Below are positions 29,064 through 37,873 of a stretch of DNA of 64,000 nucleotides, piece after piece. Made by a program: the position numbers and the translations under genes. The number at the start of each line of letters is the position of its first letter. Position 1 is the first letter of the stretch. Origin of the DNA: UBA7672 sp963718145 (GTDB lineage: Bacteria; Pseudomonadota; Alphaproteobacteria; Caulobacterales; Hyphomonadaceae); NCBI GenBank assembly GCA_963718145.1, contig CAVQYJ010000020.1, forward strand, positions 496,001 to 560,000, read 5' to 3'. The notes beneath the pieces are model-generated. The model saw only the letters and a list, made by a program, of their open reading frames with translations, was not told the DNA's origin and did no database searches.

Positions 29064-29513
29064 ATGAGGTTCACCTTCGCGTTGGCCATGCTCGCCGCGC
29101 TCAGCGCCTGCGCAACCACGGCGCCGATGACGCCTGCGCAGGAAGTCGAAGCCCACATGAAGGGCTATACGGAGGCGTGGAACCGGCACGACGCGGCGGA
29201 GATCGCGAAGAATTTCTATCGTCTCGGGCCGAGCGTCGAAGAACAGACCAGGAGCCTCGAAGCGTCCTTCGCCCGACTGAAGGGGCAGGGCTATGACCAT
29301 TCCGACATCTACGAGATCAAGGGTTGCCCCACCGGTCCGGACACGGCGTGGGCGGCGATGAAGTTCTCGCGCCTCAAGACCGATGGCCAGCCGCTGCAGG
29401 CGAACATCGCCAGCGCCTACACTCTCACGAAGTTTCCGGATGGTTGGCGCATCACCAAGATGGGCGCGGGCGGCGCCGCGTTCGACAAGCCGCTCGAGTG
29501 CCCGAAGGGTTAG
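29064..29513 (+). CDS. NTF2-like lipoprotein
   Basis: This 149-residue protein has a lipobox (LAALSACATT). The mature part, with MKGYTEAWNRHDAAEIAKNF and a late FPDGWRITKMG, again indicates an NTF2-like fold. The IYEIKGCP segment and the terminal LECPKG match the cysteine positions of the 27527 protein. AAGGAAAAGGG lies before the ATG. It is divergent from the Kelch gene and its last four bases overlap the carbonic anhydrase gene. Confidence 0.8.
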   Translation: MRFTFALAMLAALSACATTAPMTPAQEVEAHMKGYTEAWNRHDAAEIAKNFYRLGPSVEEQTRSLEASFARLKGQGYDHSDIYEIKGCPTGPDTAWAAMKFSRLKTDGQPLQANIASAYTLTKFPDGWRITKMGAGGAAFDKPLECPKG

Positions 29514-30187
29514 AGCTTGTTGTCCTGATCAATCGCCGCATCTTCGGCGGCGACGAGGGTGAAGTCGCCGCTCGTGGGATCGCGCCAGTGAAGTTCGCCC
29601 TTGCCGATTGAGAACCAGGCGCCGTCGAGATTGAGATCGCCCGTGTCCATCGCGCTGCGAACGAACGGGAAGCTCGCGAGATTCTTGATGGATTGGCCGA
29701 CGGCGCCGTGCTCGACGGCCTCCTGCCAGTCGCGCGTCGAGATGGTGGCGTCGGCAAGAACGGCGTCGCGTGCGTCGGCAGCGATCTCCACCCAGGGAGC
29801 GATGAAGCGCCCGATCGGACGATGGTCGGCAGCCGCAAGCGATGCCGCGATCCCGCCGCACCCGCCATGTCCCATCACGACGATCTGCTTGACCTTCAGG
29901 ATCGTCACCGCGAATTCGAGCGCGGCCGAGACGCCGTGCAGGCCTCCGGATTCATCATAGGGCGGGACCAGCGCAGCGACGTTGCGCACGACGAACAATT
30001 CGCCGGGGGCGGCGTCGAAGATCATGGCCGGGTCGGCCCGGCTGTCGGCGCAGGCGATGATCATGGTCGCCGGCTGCTGGCTGTCTTTCAGCTGACGGAA
30101 AAGCTCGCGCGCCTCGCGAAAGCGGCGGGCGCGGAAACGGCGATAGCCGGCGATCAGGTCCTGGGCGTCGGCGGCAAAATCGATCAT
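29510..30187 (-). CDS. Beta-class carbonic anhydrase
   Basis: This zinc enzyme interconverts CO2 and bicarbonate. Zinc ligands are Cys46 (in CADSRADP, with the Asp48-Arg50 dyad), His107 and Cys110 (in GHGGCGG). The length of 225 residues is normal. It is cytosolic with no signal. It is convergent with the 29064 gene and monocistronic. Confidence 0.96.
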   Translation of the reverse strand: MIDFAADAQDLIAGYRRFRARRFREARELFRQLKDSQQPATMIIACADSRADPAMIFDAAPGELFVVRNVAALVPPYDESGGLHGVSAALEFAVTILKVKQIVVMGHGGCGGIAASLAAADHRPIGRFIAPWVEIAADARDAVLADATISTRDWQEAVEHGAVGQSIKNLASFPFVRSAMDTGDLNLDGAWFSIGKGELHWRDPTSGDFTLVAAEDAAIDQDNKL

Positions 30188-30391
30188 CGTGTGGCTCGCC
30201 TAGCGAGAAACGGCGCAGGACGCAAACATGCGGCGCGCCGCTCCCGACTTCATTGCAAAACAGGGCTGAATCCCAGGCGCCGGCATCGCAATTGACCGCG
30301 GACTGGCTTTGGCCACAAGGTACGCACAGTTCCGTAAGACTCCGGCCATACCGTCCGAGCTGAAGACTCTATCCCGCTCAATGAGGCCGTC

Positions 30392-31015
30392 ATGGATGAT
30401 GCCGAACTGCCTCCCCGGACGGCGGACGATGCCGAAAAGCGACGCGTTGGTCCAAAGCGGAGCGAGGCGTCGACAAACGCCGTGCTTGTGGCCGCCTACA
30501 CCGAATTGTCCGAGCACGGCTGGCGCGGATTTTCCGTCGACCGCGTCGCCAAGACCGCCAAGGCCTCGAAGCAGACGATCTACCGCTGGTGGAAATCCGC
30601 CGCCTGCCTGGCTGTTGATTCCGCCTTGGGCACGCTGGTCCAGCAAAAGCCCTTGCCCCCGAATGCGGATGTGCGCGACCGCATGACGGCGCTGATAGAG
30701 CCGATGCTGATCGCTGTCCGCACGGGCGATGGCGCACACGCCTGGCGCGGCGCTCTGCTTGCGGCCGCCGATGACCAGGACGCGGGCGAGACATTCCGGG
30801 CGTGGTTTTCCGAGAACGTCAAAATCCCCCTGCGTCACATTCTTGCCGAGCAGGCCCTCAAGGGCTTCATCCGCAAGGACTGGGACATCGATCTCGCAAC
30901 CGAACTCCTGTTCGGCCCGGTCTGGCACCGGCTGATCGCCATGAGGGGACCCGTCCCGGAAGTCTATTCACGGCGCCTCGTCGAGAGCGTTCTGAAGGCG
31001 CTCTCGCCCGGCTGA
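30392..31015 (+). CDS. TetR family transcriptional regulator
   Basis: This 207-residue repressor has a helix-turn-helix in the N-terminal 65 residues (FSVDRVAKTAKASKQTIYRWW). The C-terminal ligand domain is typical but not diagnostic. Its target is unknown. It is preceded by a 204-base gap with the carbonic anhydrase start, which could hold its operator. Confidence 0.93.
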   Translation: MDDAELPPRTADDAEKRRVGPKRSEASTNAVLVAAYTELSEHGWRGFSVDRVAKTAKASKQTIYRWWKSAACLAVDSALGTLVQQKPLPPNADVRDRMTALIEPMLIAVRTGDGAHAWRGALLAAADDQDAGETFRAWFSENVKIPLRHILAEQALKGFIRKDWDIDLATELLFGPVWHRLIAMRGPVPEVYSRRLVESVLKALSPG

Positions 31016-31179
31016 CCTTGGGGCCAGGCGCCTTACTTGCGCGGAAGCCAATGGACGGCTTCGATTTACTGCGTATGCGCGTCTGGCTCATTTTGTGTCT
31101 GGGCGCAGCCGCCCGACAGGCATAGCCTGATGCGTGGTCGGCGCTCGCCTTGGACCCGCGCTGTTTGGGAGGATGTTCC

Positions 31180-32121
31180 ATGACGTTCGGACGCAAGCTG
31201 CTGAGTGCAGTCACCATTGCGGCGCTCGCAACGCCCTTGTTCCTGGCAACGCCGGCGCTCGCCGCGAGCGGTGGAAGCTCTGGCGGCGGCGGCGCGCCAA
31301 GTGCGTCAGGCCCTTCTGGTTCGCGCATTGATCCGGCGAAAGTCTATTCCGAAGGCGTCGCCTATCTCCAGGCCAAGGACTTCAAGAAGGCGGAGAAAGC
31401 GTTCGACGACGTGCTTGAGGTCGCGGGCCGGGACGCCAACACCAACTTCATGATGGCGCTCGCGCAGATCGGGCAAGAGGATTACAAGAACGCCCGCAAA
31501 TATCTTCGCAATGCCGTGAAGTATGACAAGGAACACGTGCTCGGCCGCGGCTATCTTGGCGCCGTCGAGGCGAAGCTGGGCGATGCCGACAAGGCGAACG
31601 AGCAGAAGACGGCGCTGGCCGACGCCAAGGCGAAATGCGCTGGCGCGTGCCCCAATTCCGCGGTGATCGATCAGTCCATCGCGCTCATCGACAATGCACT
31701 CGCCAAGCCCGATGCTCCGATCTCGATCGCGGGTGAGTTCACGCAGTTCGCCTCGCGTGAGACGGGCGACGTCGCCTATCTCGCCGCCTCCGCGCTGATC
31801 AACGAAGGCAAGTACAGCGAAGCGCTTTATTCGCTCGGCAAGGCGGCGCTGGCCCTTGGCCCGCACGCCGACGTGCTCACCTATCAGGGCTTCGCCAATC
31901 GCAAGCTTCACAACTATGACGTGGCGGTGAGCTTCTACTCCGCGGCGCTGAAGATCGACCCCAGGCATCGCGGCGCCAACGAGTATCTCGGCGAGTACTA
32001 TGTCGAGACCGGCCAGATGGCGAAGGCCAGGGCCCAGCTGGTGAAGCTCGATTCGATCTGCAAGTTCGGCTGTGAGCAGGCCGAGGAGCTGCGCCGCTGG
32101 ATCGCGGACGCCAAGTCCTAG
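31180..32121 (+). CDS. Exported tetratricopeptide repeat protein
   Basis: This 313-residue protein has a signal peptide (cleavage near TPALAA) and a Gly/Ser-rich linker. TPR units include AYLQAKDFKKAEKAFDDVL, EDYKNARKYLRNAVKYDKEH and ALINEGKYSEALYSLGKAAL. Two CxxxC motifs (CAGAC and CKFGC) suggest disulphides or metal binding in the periplasm. It is followed at once by the haem lipoprotein gene, with no gap between stop and the probable CTG start. Confidence 0.88.
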   Translation: MTFGRKLLSAVTIAALATPLFLATPALAASGGSSGGGGAPSASGPSGSRIDPAKVYSEGVAYLQAKDFKKAEKAFDDVLEVAGRDANTNFMMALAQIGQEDYKNARKYLRNAVKYDKEHVLGRGYLGAVEAKLGDADKANEQKTALADAKAKCAGACPNSAVIDQSIALIDNALAKPDAPISIAGEFTQFASRETGDVAYLAASALINEGKYSEALYSLGKAALALGPHADVLTYQGFANRKLHNYDVAVSFYSAALKIDPRHRGANEYLGEYYVETGQMAKARAQLVKLDSICKFGCEQAEELRRWIADAKS

Positions 32122-32130
32122 GGTGATGGC

Positions 32131-33081
32131 CTGAAGCTCGGGCTCAAAACCGGTTCGATCGTCCTGGCGGCCGCATTTACTGCGGCCGCCTGTTCGTTAG
32201 CGCCGCAGGCGTCAGACGAACTCCGCGCGGACGACATCATCCAGCTTCGCTGGATCGCTCAGGGCGCCGATCACGTGAAGGTCCTGACCAGCCTCCCGCC
32301 GGCCTGTGAAAGCCCGGCTGCAGACCCGGCAAAGGCGTTCGAGCGCCGCCTCGGCAAGCTCGCCTTCGAAAGTCCGGCGCTGCTCGGCGGCGCTGCGGCC
32401 CGGATGGGACTGTCATGCTCGTCCTGTCACCTCAACGGACGCGGCAATCCGGATTTCTCCATCGCGGGCGTCTCGGGCGAACCCGGCACGGCCGATGTCA
32501 CCTCGTCGATCTTCTCGAAGGTGAGGGGAGACGGGACGATGAACCCGGTCGTCATCCCCGACCTCGCCCTGCGCGACGGCAAGCAGATCAAGGATCGCAC
32601 GGGAGCGGAATTCCGCGCCAAGGTTCGCGGGCTGGTGGTCGAGGAATTCGACGGCCAGGAGCCGCCGCCGCAGGTCTTCGCCGCCCTGCTGGCTTATCTC
32701 GACGGGCTTACGCCTTCGGCGTGCACTTCCGCGCAACGGATCGAGGTCGATCCGCAAGCCGACCTGGATGCGTCAAGGCTCGCCTACGAGGCGGCTCAAA
32801 GCGACGATCTCGATGCCGCCTCGCGGCTGTTCTATGTGCGCGTGGCGCGTGCGCGCCTTGAGCGGATCGCTGAGCGCTACGCGGCGGCGGAGCACGCGGG
32901 TCTGCGGCGGCGCCTGGAGGATCTGAGTGGCGTGATGGGCGAGCATGCGGTGCATGTGCGTGCGGCGCGTGCGGTGGCGGCGGCGCAGCCGGACTGGAAT
33001 GCGCTCGCCGTGGCGCTTGCGGCCGCGAAGCCGCACTCGCTCTACGATGCCGGGGTGCTGCGCGACGCGCTGGAGAGATAG
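32131..33081 (+). CDS. Cytochrome c-type lipoprotein with probable CTG start
   Basis: The frame is open from the preceding stop at 32121. The residues read from CTG 32131 are a good lipoprotein signal (SIVLAAAFTAACSLA), but there is no ATG, GTG or TTG until GTG 32275, which would delete it. One haem site, CSSCHLNGRGNP, lies in the middle, followed by FSKVRGDGTMNP and IPDLAL, as in di-haem-type cytochrome c proteins. The C-terminus is Ala-rich and helical. It would carry electrons in the periplasm, probably acting with the adjacent TPR protein. The CTG may instead be a base error for ATG. Confidence 0.75.
   Translation: MKLGLKTGSIVLAAAFTAAACSLAPQASDELRADDIIQLRWIAQGADHVKVLTSLPPACESPAADPAKAFERRLGKLAFESPALLGGAAARMGLSCSSCHLNGRGNPDFSIAGVSGEPGTADVTSSIFSKVRGDGTMNPVVIPDLALRDGKQIKDRTGAEFRAKVRGLVVEEFDGQEPPPQVFAALLAYLDGLTPSACTSAQRIEVDPQADLDASRLAYEAAQSDDLDAASRLFYVRVARARLERIAERYAAAEHAGLRRRLEDLSGVMGEHAVHVRAARAVAAAQPDWNALAVALAAAKPHSLYDAGVLRDALER
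32166..32190. repeat. Perfect 10-bp hairpin in the haem lipoprotein leader
   Basis: GGCGGCCGCA pairs with TGCGGCCGCC around a TTTAC loop. It lies within the predicted signal-peptide codons, so it may be coding coincidence, a terminator for the TPR gene, or a translation control hairpin. Confidence 0.5.
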
Positions 33082-33102
33082 GCGCAGCACGTCGCGGTTC
33101 AG

Positions 33103-34476
33103 TCAGTGCGCCGGCTCCGGCTGCTTGACCGGTGCAGGCGCCGCGGCGGGCGCGGCCGGGCCGGATGTCACCGCGGGCTTGTAGCCGCTGTAGACCCATT
33201 CGCGCAGCTTGGCGGGGTAGACGGCCTGGGCGTCGCTGTTCTGGACCATGAAGACCATGGTGATGTCGTTCTTCGGATCGACCCACATATTGGTGGCGGC
33301 ATAGCCCGACCAGGAGAAGACATTGCCTTTCGCAGGGTCCGCCAGGTCGATGGGCAGGAGGCCGAAGCCGAGCCCGAAGCCGCCGAGCGGGCCGAAGAAC
33401 CAGTTCTTGCGGTTCACTTCCGGCGTGATCTGGTCGACCAGCATGGCGTCGAGCGTTTCCGGCTTGATGATGCGCACGCCGCGATATTCGCCCTTGCCGC
33501 GCAGCATTTCGACAAAGCGGAAATAGTCCTCGGTCGTCGAGTTGAGGCCGCCGCCGCCCGACAGCATGGGCTGGGCGACTTTCGGCGTGGAGAGCGCCGT
33601 CTTCAGCGAGGCTGGCGGCTCGGCGAGGCGCGCGAACTCGTCAGCCTCAAGATAGAAATGCGTGTCGTCCATGCCGAGCGGCGTGAAGATCTTTTCCTGC
33701 AGCAGAACGTCGAGCGTCTTGCCGGAAGCGACTTCCAGGACCGCGCCGAGCACGTCGGTGGAGCGCGAATAGCGCCAGGCCGTGCCGGGATCGGATTCCA
33801 GCGGCAGGGCGGCGATGGCCCTCGCTTGGTCCAGCGCGGTGAAGTCGAAGCGTGTGTCGCCAGCGGCCATGTAGAGCTTGCCGAGTTCCGACTGCTGGTC
33901 GAAGAAGCCGTAAATCAGGCCGCTCTTGTGGCTCAGCAGGTCGCGGATGGTGATCTCGCGCGGGGCAGGGTGGGTCTTGCCCTTGCCCTCCAGCACTTTC
34001 GGGCTGGCGAATTCGGGAATGTATTTCGACAGCGGGTCTTCGAGCCTGATCTTGCCTTCCTCGACCATCTGCATGATGGCGACAGACGTGACGGGCTTGG
34101 TCATCGAATAGATGCGGAAGATGGTCTCGGCGCTCATCGGCGTCGGGTCGCTGGGCCCTTGGCTGCCGACCGTTGTGAGATCGACCACCTGTCCGCCCTT
34201 GGCGACGAGAAGCACGGCGCCGGGGATCAGGCCCGACTTCACGTCGGCTTCGAGATCGGACCTGGCCTTGTCGAACGCGGCCTTGTCGAAACCGAGCGTC
34301 GCCGGATCCGGCGCCCTGACCAGCGAGGTCTGCGCTGGATCGGCGACCGGCGGCGGCGGAGGCGTGGCCGGCGCCTCGGCGGCGGTCTCGGGCTTGGGCG
34401 AGCAGGCGACCGCAAGGGCGAGGATCACGGCCGACGCCGCGCCCCAGAGTTGCCGTTTCATCCTTGTCGCGCGCAT
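33103..34476 (-). CDS. Serine hydrolase, class C beta-lactamase family lipoprotein
   Basis: This 457-residue lipoprotein (LALAVACS) has a beta-lactamase/esterase domain. The SxxK motif is SMTK with the catalytic Ser, the tyrosine motif is WRYSRSTDVLG, and the family C-terminal block is GGGGLNSTTEDYFRF. It is probably an esterase or peptidase rather than a resistance enzyme. The ATG at 34476 is preceded by GGAGGAGA on the minus strand. It is monocistronic. Confidence 0.92.
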   Translation of the reverse strand: MRATRMKRQLWGAASAVILALAVACSPKPETAAEAPATPPPPPVADPAQTSLVRAPDPATLGFDKAAFDKARSDLEADVKSGLIPGAVLLVAKGGQVVDLTTVGSQGPSDPTPMSAETIFRIYSMTKPVTSVAIMQMVEEGKIRLEDPLSKYIPEFASPKVLEGKGKTHPAPREITIRDLLSHKSGLIYGFFDQQSELGKLYMAAGDTRFDFTALDQARAIAALPLESDPGTAWRYSRSTDVLGAVLEVASGKTLDVLLQEKIFTPLGMDDTHFYLEADEFARLAEPPASLKTALSTPKVAQPMLSGGGGLNSTTEDYFRFVEMLRGKGEYRGVRIIKPETLDAMLVDQITPEVNRKNWFFGPLGGFGLGFGLLPIDLADPAKGNVFSWSGYAATNMWVDPKNDITMVFMVQNSDAQAVYPAKLREWVYSGYKPAVTSGPAAPAAAPAPVKQPEPAH

Positions 34477-34568
34477 GGGCGTCTCCTCCGCTGATCCCGC
34501 GCCTTGAATGTCGTGAGTGAACGGGATTGTCGAGGCCGATGCCGGGAACGCTCCTGAGGAATGACCAC

Positions 34569-34597
34569 TCGACAGGGCGGATAGAAGCGCCTATATG
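34569..34597 (+). promoter_or_regulatory. Probable rimP operon promoter
   Basis: TCGACA at 34569-34574 and TATATG at 34592-34597 are exactly 17 bases apart. Transcription would start near 34604, giving a leader of about 90 bases ahead of rimP. Confidence 0.6.
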
Positions 34598-34622
34598 CCC
34601 GTCGAACTTGTTCTCACATCGC

Positions 34623-34652
34623 AGCGGCGGCCCGGGGAACTGGGCCGCCGCT
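34623..34652 (+). promoter_or_regulatory. Perfect 11-bp leader hairpin before rimP
   Basis: AGCGGCGGCCC pairs with GGGCCGCCGCT around an 8-base loop, starting about 20 bases after the predicted start site and ending 40 bases before the rimP ATG. It has no T-run. It could control the nusA operon, for instance through attenuation or RNase III cleavage as known for E. coli rimP-nusA leaders. Confidence 0.6.
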
Positions 34653-34692
34653 TCGCATTTGAGCCCCGGAATTCAAAGGATTTACCCCGTTC

Positions 34693-35316
34693 ATGCGGGC
34701 CCAGAGCGAGCTTGAAATCCGCATTCTCGACATGATCGAGCCCGTGGCGAAGTCCATGGCGCTGGAGGTGGTGCGGGTGCGAGTCATGGGCTCGCGCACG
34801 CCGATCCTGCAGGTCATGGCCGAGAAGGCCGACGGCACGATGGACGTGGAGGACTGCGCGAAATTTTCCCGCGCGATTTCGCCCGTGCTGGAGGCGGAGG
34901 ATCCGATCTCTGGCGAGTATTCGCTGGAAGTCTCCTCGCCCGGCATCGACCGGCCGCTGACGCGCGAAGGTGATTTCGGCAAGTGGGTCGGCCATGAGGT
35001 CAAGGCGGAGCTGGGGACGCCGAATGCCGAGGGGCGCAAGCGGTTCCATGGCTGGATCGTGGGCGAGGGCGATGGCGTCGCCGAACTCAGCCTCAAGGAT
35101 GGCGGCTCGGCGAAACTGGCGATTGCAGACCTGATGAAGGCGCACCTCGTGCTCACGGACAAGCTGATCCAGGACGCGCGCAAGCGGGGCCAGGCCCCTG
35201 CGGCGGAAGTGGAAGACGACGAGATTGACGGCGATTTCGATGATGTCGAAGTCGACGAGGATGAAGATTTGGAACTCGAGGCGGGCGACGCGTCCGCCGA
35301 CGAAGACAGGGAGTAA
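34693..35316 (+). CDS. rimP: Ribosome maturation factor RimP
   Basis: RimP assists 30S subunit assembly. The N-terminal part (MALEVVRVRVMGS), the conserved EYSLEVSSPGIDRPL and the later KWVGHEVKAEL are characteristic. The C-terminus has about 40 residues of acidic low-complexity sequence, a frequent alphaproteobacterial extension. It is the first gene of the rimP-nusA-ylxR-infB operon, four bases before nusA. Confidence 0.96.
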   Translation: MRAQSELEIRILDMIEPVAKSMALEVVRVRVMGSRTPILQVMAEKADGTMDVEDCAKFSRAISPVLEAEDPISGEYSLEVSSPGIDRPLTREGDFGKWVGHEVKAELGTPNAEGRKRFHGWIVGEGDGVAELSLKDGGSAKLAIADLMKAHLVLTDKLIQDARKRGQAPAAEVEDDEIDGDFDDVEVDEDEDLELEAGDASADEDRE

Positions 35317-35319
35317 GAC

Positions 35320-37035
35320 ATGGCCGGCGTCTCAGCGAACAGGCTGGAAATCCTGCAGATCGCCAATGCGGTCGCCCAGGAGAAATCCATCGACAAGCGC
35401 ATCGTCCTCGATGCGATGGAGGAGGCGATCCAGAAGGCGGCCCGTTCGCGCTACGGTCTCGAACACGACATCCGCGCCGAGATCAACGCCGACACAGGCG
35501 AGACGCAGCTCTGGCGCGTGCAGACCGTCGTCGAGACGGTCGAGAATCCGGTGACGCAGCTCACGCTGGCGGACGCCAAGAAGATCAACGACGACGCCGA
35601 GATCGGCAACGAGTTGCGCGAGGAACTACCGCCGTTCGAATTCGGCCGCGTCGCGGCGCAGACGGCCAAGCAGGTGATCACGGGCAAGGTCCGTGAAGCC
35701 GAGCGCGCGCGCCAGTACAACGACTTCAAGGATCGCGTCGGCGAGATCATCAACGGCATCGTCAAGCGGGTCGAGTACGGCCACGTGATCGTCGATCTCG
35801 GCAAGGCCGAGGGCGTGATCCGCCGCAATGACGGCATCCCGCGCGAGAATTTCAACACCGGCGACCGGGTCCGCTGCTATCTCTACAAGGTCTCGGCCGA
35901 GGCCAAGGGCCCGCAGATTTTCCTGTCGCGCTCTCACCCCTCCTTCATGATCGCGCTGTTCGCGCAGGAAGTGCCCGAGGTCTATGAAGGCGTCATCGAG
36001 ATCAAGGCCTGCGCCCGTGATCCCGGCAGCCGCGCCAAAATCGGCGTCTTCAGCCACGACAACTCCATCGATCCCGTGGGCGCCTGCGTCGGCATGCGCG
36101 GCGCACGCGTGCAGGCGGTGGTGTCGGAACTCGGCGGCGAGAAGATCGACATCATCCCGTGGTCGCCGGACGACGCGACGTTCATCGTCAACGCCCTGCA
36201 GCCGGCGGAAGTGTCGAAAGTGGTCATCGACGAGGAAGAAGGCCGCGTGGAAGTCGTGGTCGAGGAAAGCCAGTTCCCGCTCGCCATCGGCCGGCGCGGC
36301 CAGAACGTCCGTCTCGCCTCCCAGCTTACGGGCTGGCAGATCGACCTGATGACGGAGGCAGCGGATTCGGAACGCCGCCAGCGCGAATTCAAGGAACGCA
36401 CCGACCTCTTCCAGAAAGCCCTCGACGCCGACGAGACGCTGGCCCAGCTCCTCGCCTCCGAAGGCTTCGAGACGGTGGAAGAGATCGCCTATGTCGAACT
36501 CGAAAACCTGGCCGCGATCGAAGGCTTCGATGACGAGATCGCCTCCGAGATGCAGGCGCGCGCCAAGGAATATCTCGAGAAGCTTGCCGCCGAACTCGAC
36601 GCCAAGCGCAAGGCGCTGGGCGTCGTCGACGAGGTGGCGTTCATGGAGAACGTGACGCCGGTGATGGCCGTCAAGTTCGGCGAGAACGGCGTCAAGACGA
36701 TCGAGGACCTCGCGGGCCTCGTGCCCGACGATCTCGTCGGCTGGAAGGAGCCGGGTCCGGACGGCAAGCCGAAATTCGTGCCAGGCCTTCTCGACAAGGG
36801 TGAAATGTCGCGCGACGACGCCGAACTGTTCATCCTCAAGGCCCGCGTGGTCGCCGGCTGGGTTGAGCCCAAGGCCCTCGAGGATGCGCTTGCGGCCCGC
36901 GCTGCGGCGCTTGACGCGGAAGAGGCGGCGCTTGATGCGACGGGCGGCGATGCGCCGGCGGATACGGCCCGCAGCCGTGGCGACGAGCTGTTCAACCTGA
37001 AAGGCGCGAATGCCGCCTCCCGCGAACAGTCCTGA
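35320..37035 (+). CDS. nusA: Transcription termination/antitermination factor NusA
   Basis: NusA binds RNA polymerase and nascent RNA. It has an N-terminal polymerase-binding domain to about residue 130, then S1, KH1 and KH2. KH signatures are VGMRGARVQAVVSEL and IGRRGQNVRLASQL. Two helix-hairpin-helix repeats follow (LASEGFETVEEIAY and VKFGENGVKTIEDL). At 571 residues it is the long alphaproteobacterial type. It overlaps ylxR by 26 bases. Confidence 0.97.
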   Translation: MAGVSANRLEILQIANAVAQEKSIDKRIVLDAMEEAIQKAARSRYGLEHDIRAEINADTGETQLWRVQTVVETVENPVTQLTLADAKKINDDAEIGNELREELPPFEFGRVAAQTAKQVITGKVREAERARQYNDFKDRVGEIINGIVKRVEYGHVIVDLGKAEGVIRRNDGIPRENFNTGDRVRCYLYKVSAEAKGPQIFLSRSHPSFMIALFAQEVPEVYEGVIEIKACARDPGSRAKIGVFSHDNSIDPVGACVGMRGARVQAVVSELGGEKIDIIPWSPDDATFIVNALQPAEVSKVVIDEEEGRVEVVVEESQFPLAIGRRGQNVRLASQLTGWQIDLMTEAADSERRQREFKERTDLFQKALDADETLAQLLASEGFETVEEIAYVELENLAAIEGFDDEIASEMQARAKEYLEKLAAELDAKRKALGVVDEVAFMENVTPVMAVKFGENGVKTIEDLAGLVPDDLVGWKEPGPDGKPKFVPGLLDKGEMSRDDAELFILKARVVAGWVEPKALEDALAARAAALDAEEAALDATGGDAPADTARSRGDELFNLKGANAASREQS

Positions 37036-37873
37036 TGGCCCGGTAGCTGAAACCGCCGAACCTGAAACCGACGCGGGCCCGCCCCGCGCCGGCAAGGGAG
37101 TCGCGCGCGATCCACAACGCCGCTGCATCGCGACAATGGAAAGCCATCCGCAGTCGCGGATGATCCGCTTCGTCCTTTCCCCCGATGGAGAGACGACGCC
37201 GGATCTTGCCGCGAAACTGCCGGGCAGGGGGGCGTGGGTGCTTGCTACCCGGGAGGCGGTCGAGGCCGCCACAAAAAAGGGCGCCTTCCCGCGGGCGTTC
37301 AAGGCGCAGGCAAAAGTTCCAGCGGGTCTTGCCGATCAGGTCGAGCAGTTGCTCGCAAAACGTGCGCTCGACCAGCTGGGCCTCGCAAAACGCGCAGGCG
37401 ATCTCACATTGGGCTACGAGCAGGTGCGCGAGGCGATCCGGTCTGCGCGGCCGGGATGCGTTATCGAGGCGTCCGACGGGGCCGAGGATGGGCGGGGCGG
37501 CGTGCTCGGCCTGCTTCGCGCGGCGCACGGTCCCCGGCGTGAGGATGACGGGGCCGACGAGAATGATGAACGGCCCGAAAACCAAGGACTTCCACCTGTC
37601 ATAGGGTGTTTTTTGGCCGGTGAATTGGGCATGGCCTTGGGGCGTGGGCGTGTGATACATGCATGCCTCAAACAAGGCCGTTTCGCGCAAGGCTGGATGG
37701 GGGAGCTGACACGGCTTTCCGGTTTCCGGCGCGTTTGGTTGTCGTTCGAGGGCCGCCCTGCAGCGGGCGCTTCTCTGGCCGGCGACGCGGGGCAAGAAAT
37801 TGACGACACCCAGGCCCGTGCTTCCGGGGGCAATCCTCCGGACCCGCGCGCTGCAACAGAAGTGAGTGAATGA
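37010..37873 (+). CDS. ylxR: YlxR-family RNA-binding protein with L7Ae-like domain
   Basis: The N-terminal YlxR (DUF448) domain shows RRCIATMESHPQSRMIRFVL and LPGRGAWVLATREA. The second half carries the L7Ae/Gadd45-like fold (KRAGDLTLGYEQV, then IGCFLAGELGMALGRGRVIHA). An acidic insert of about 15 residues near 178-195 (EDDGADENDERPEN) looks longer than usual. It starts at ATG 37010 within nusA and ends in ATGA with infB. It is an RNA-binding accessory of ribosome assembly. Confidence 0.92.
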   Translation: MPPPANSPDGPVAETAEPETDAGPPRAGKGVARDPQRRCIATMESHPQSRMIRFVLSPDGETTPDLAAKLPGRGAWVLATREAVEAATKKGAFPRAFKAQAKVPAGLADQVEQLLAKRALDQLGLAKRAGDLTLGYEQVREAIRSARPGCVIEASDGAEDGRGGVLGLLRAAHGPRREDDGADENDERPENQGLPPVIGCFLAGELGMALGRGRVIHACLKQGRFAQGWMGELTRLSGFRRVWLSFEGRPAAGASLAGDAGQEIDDTQARASGGNPPDPRAATEVSE

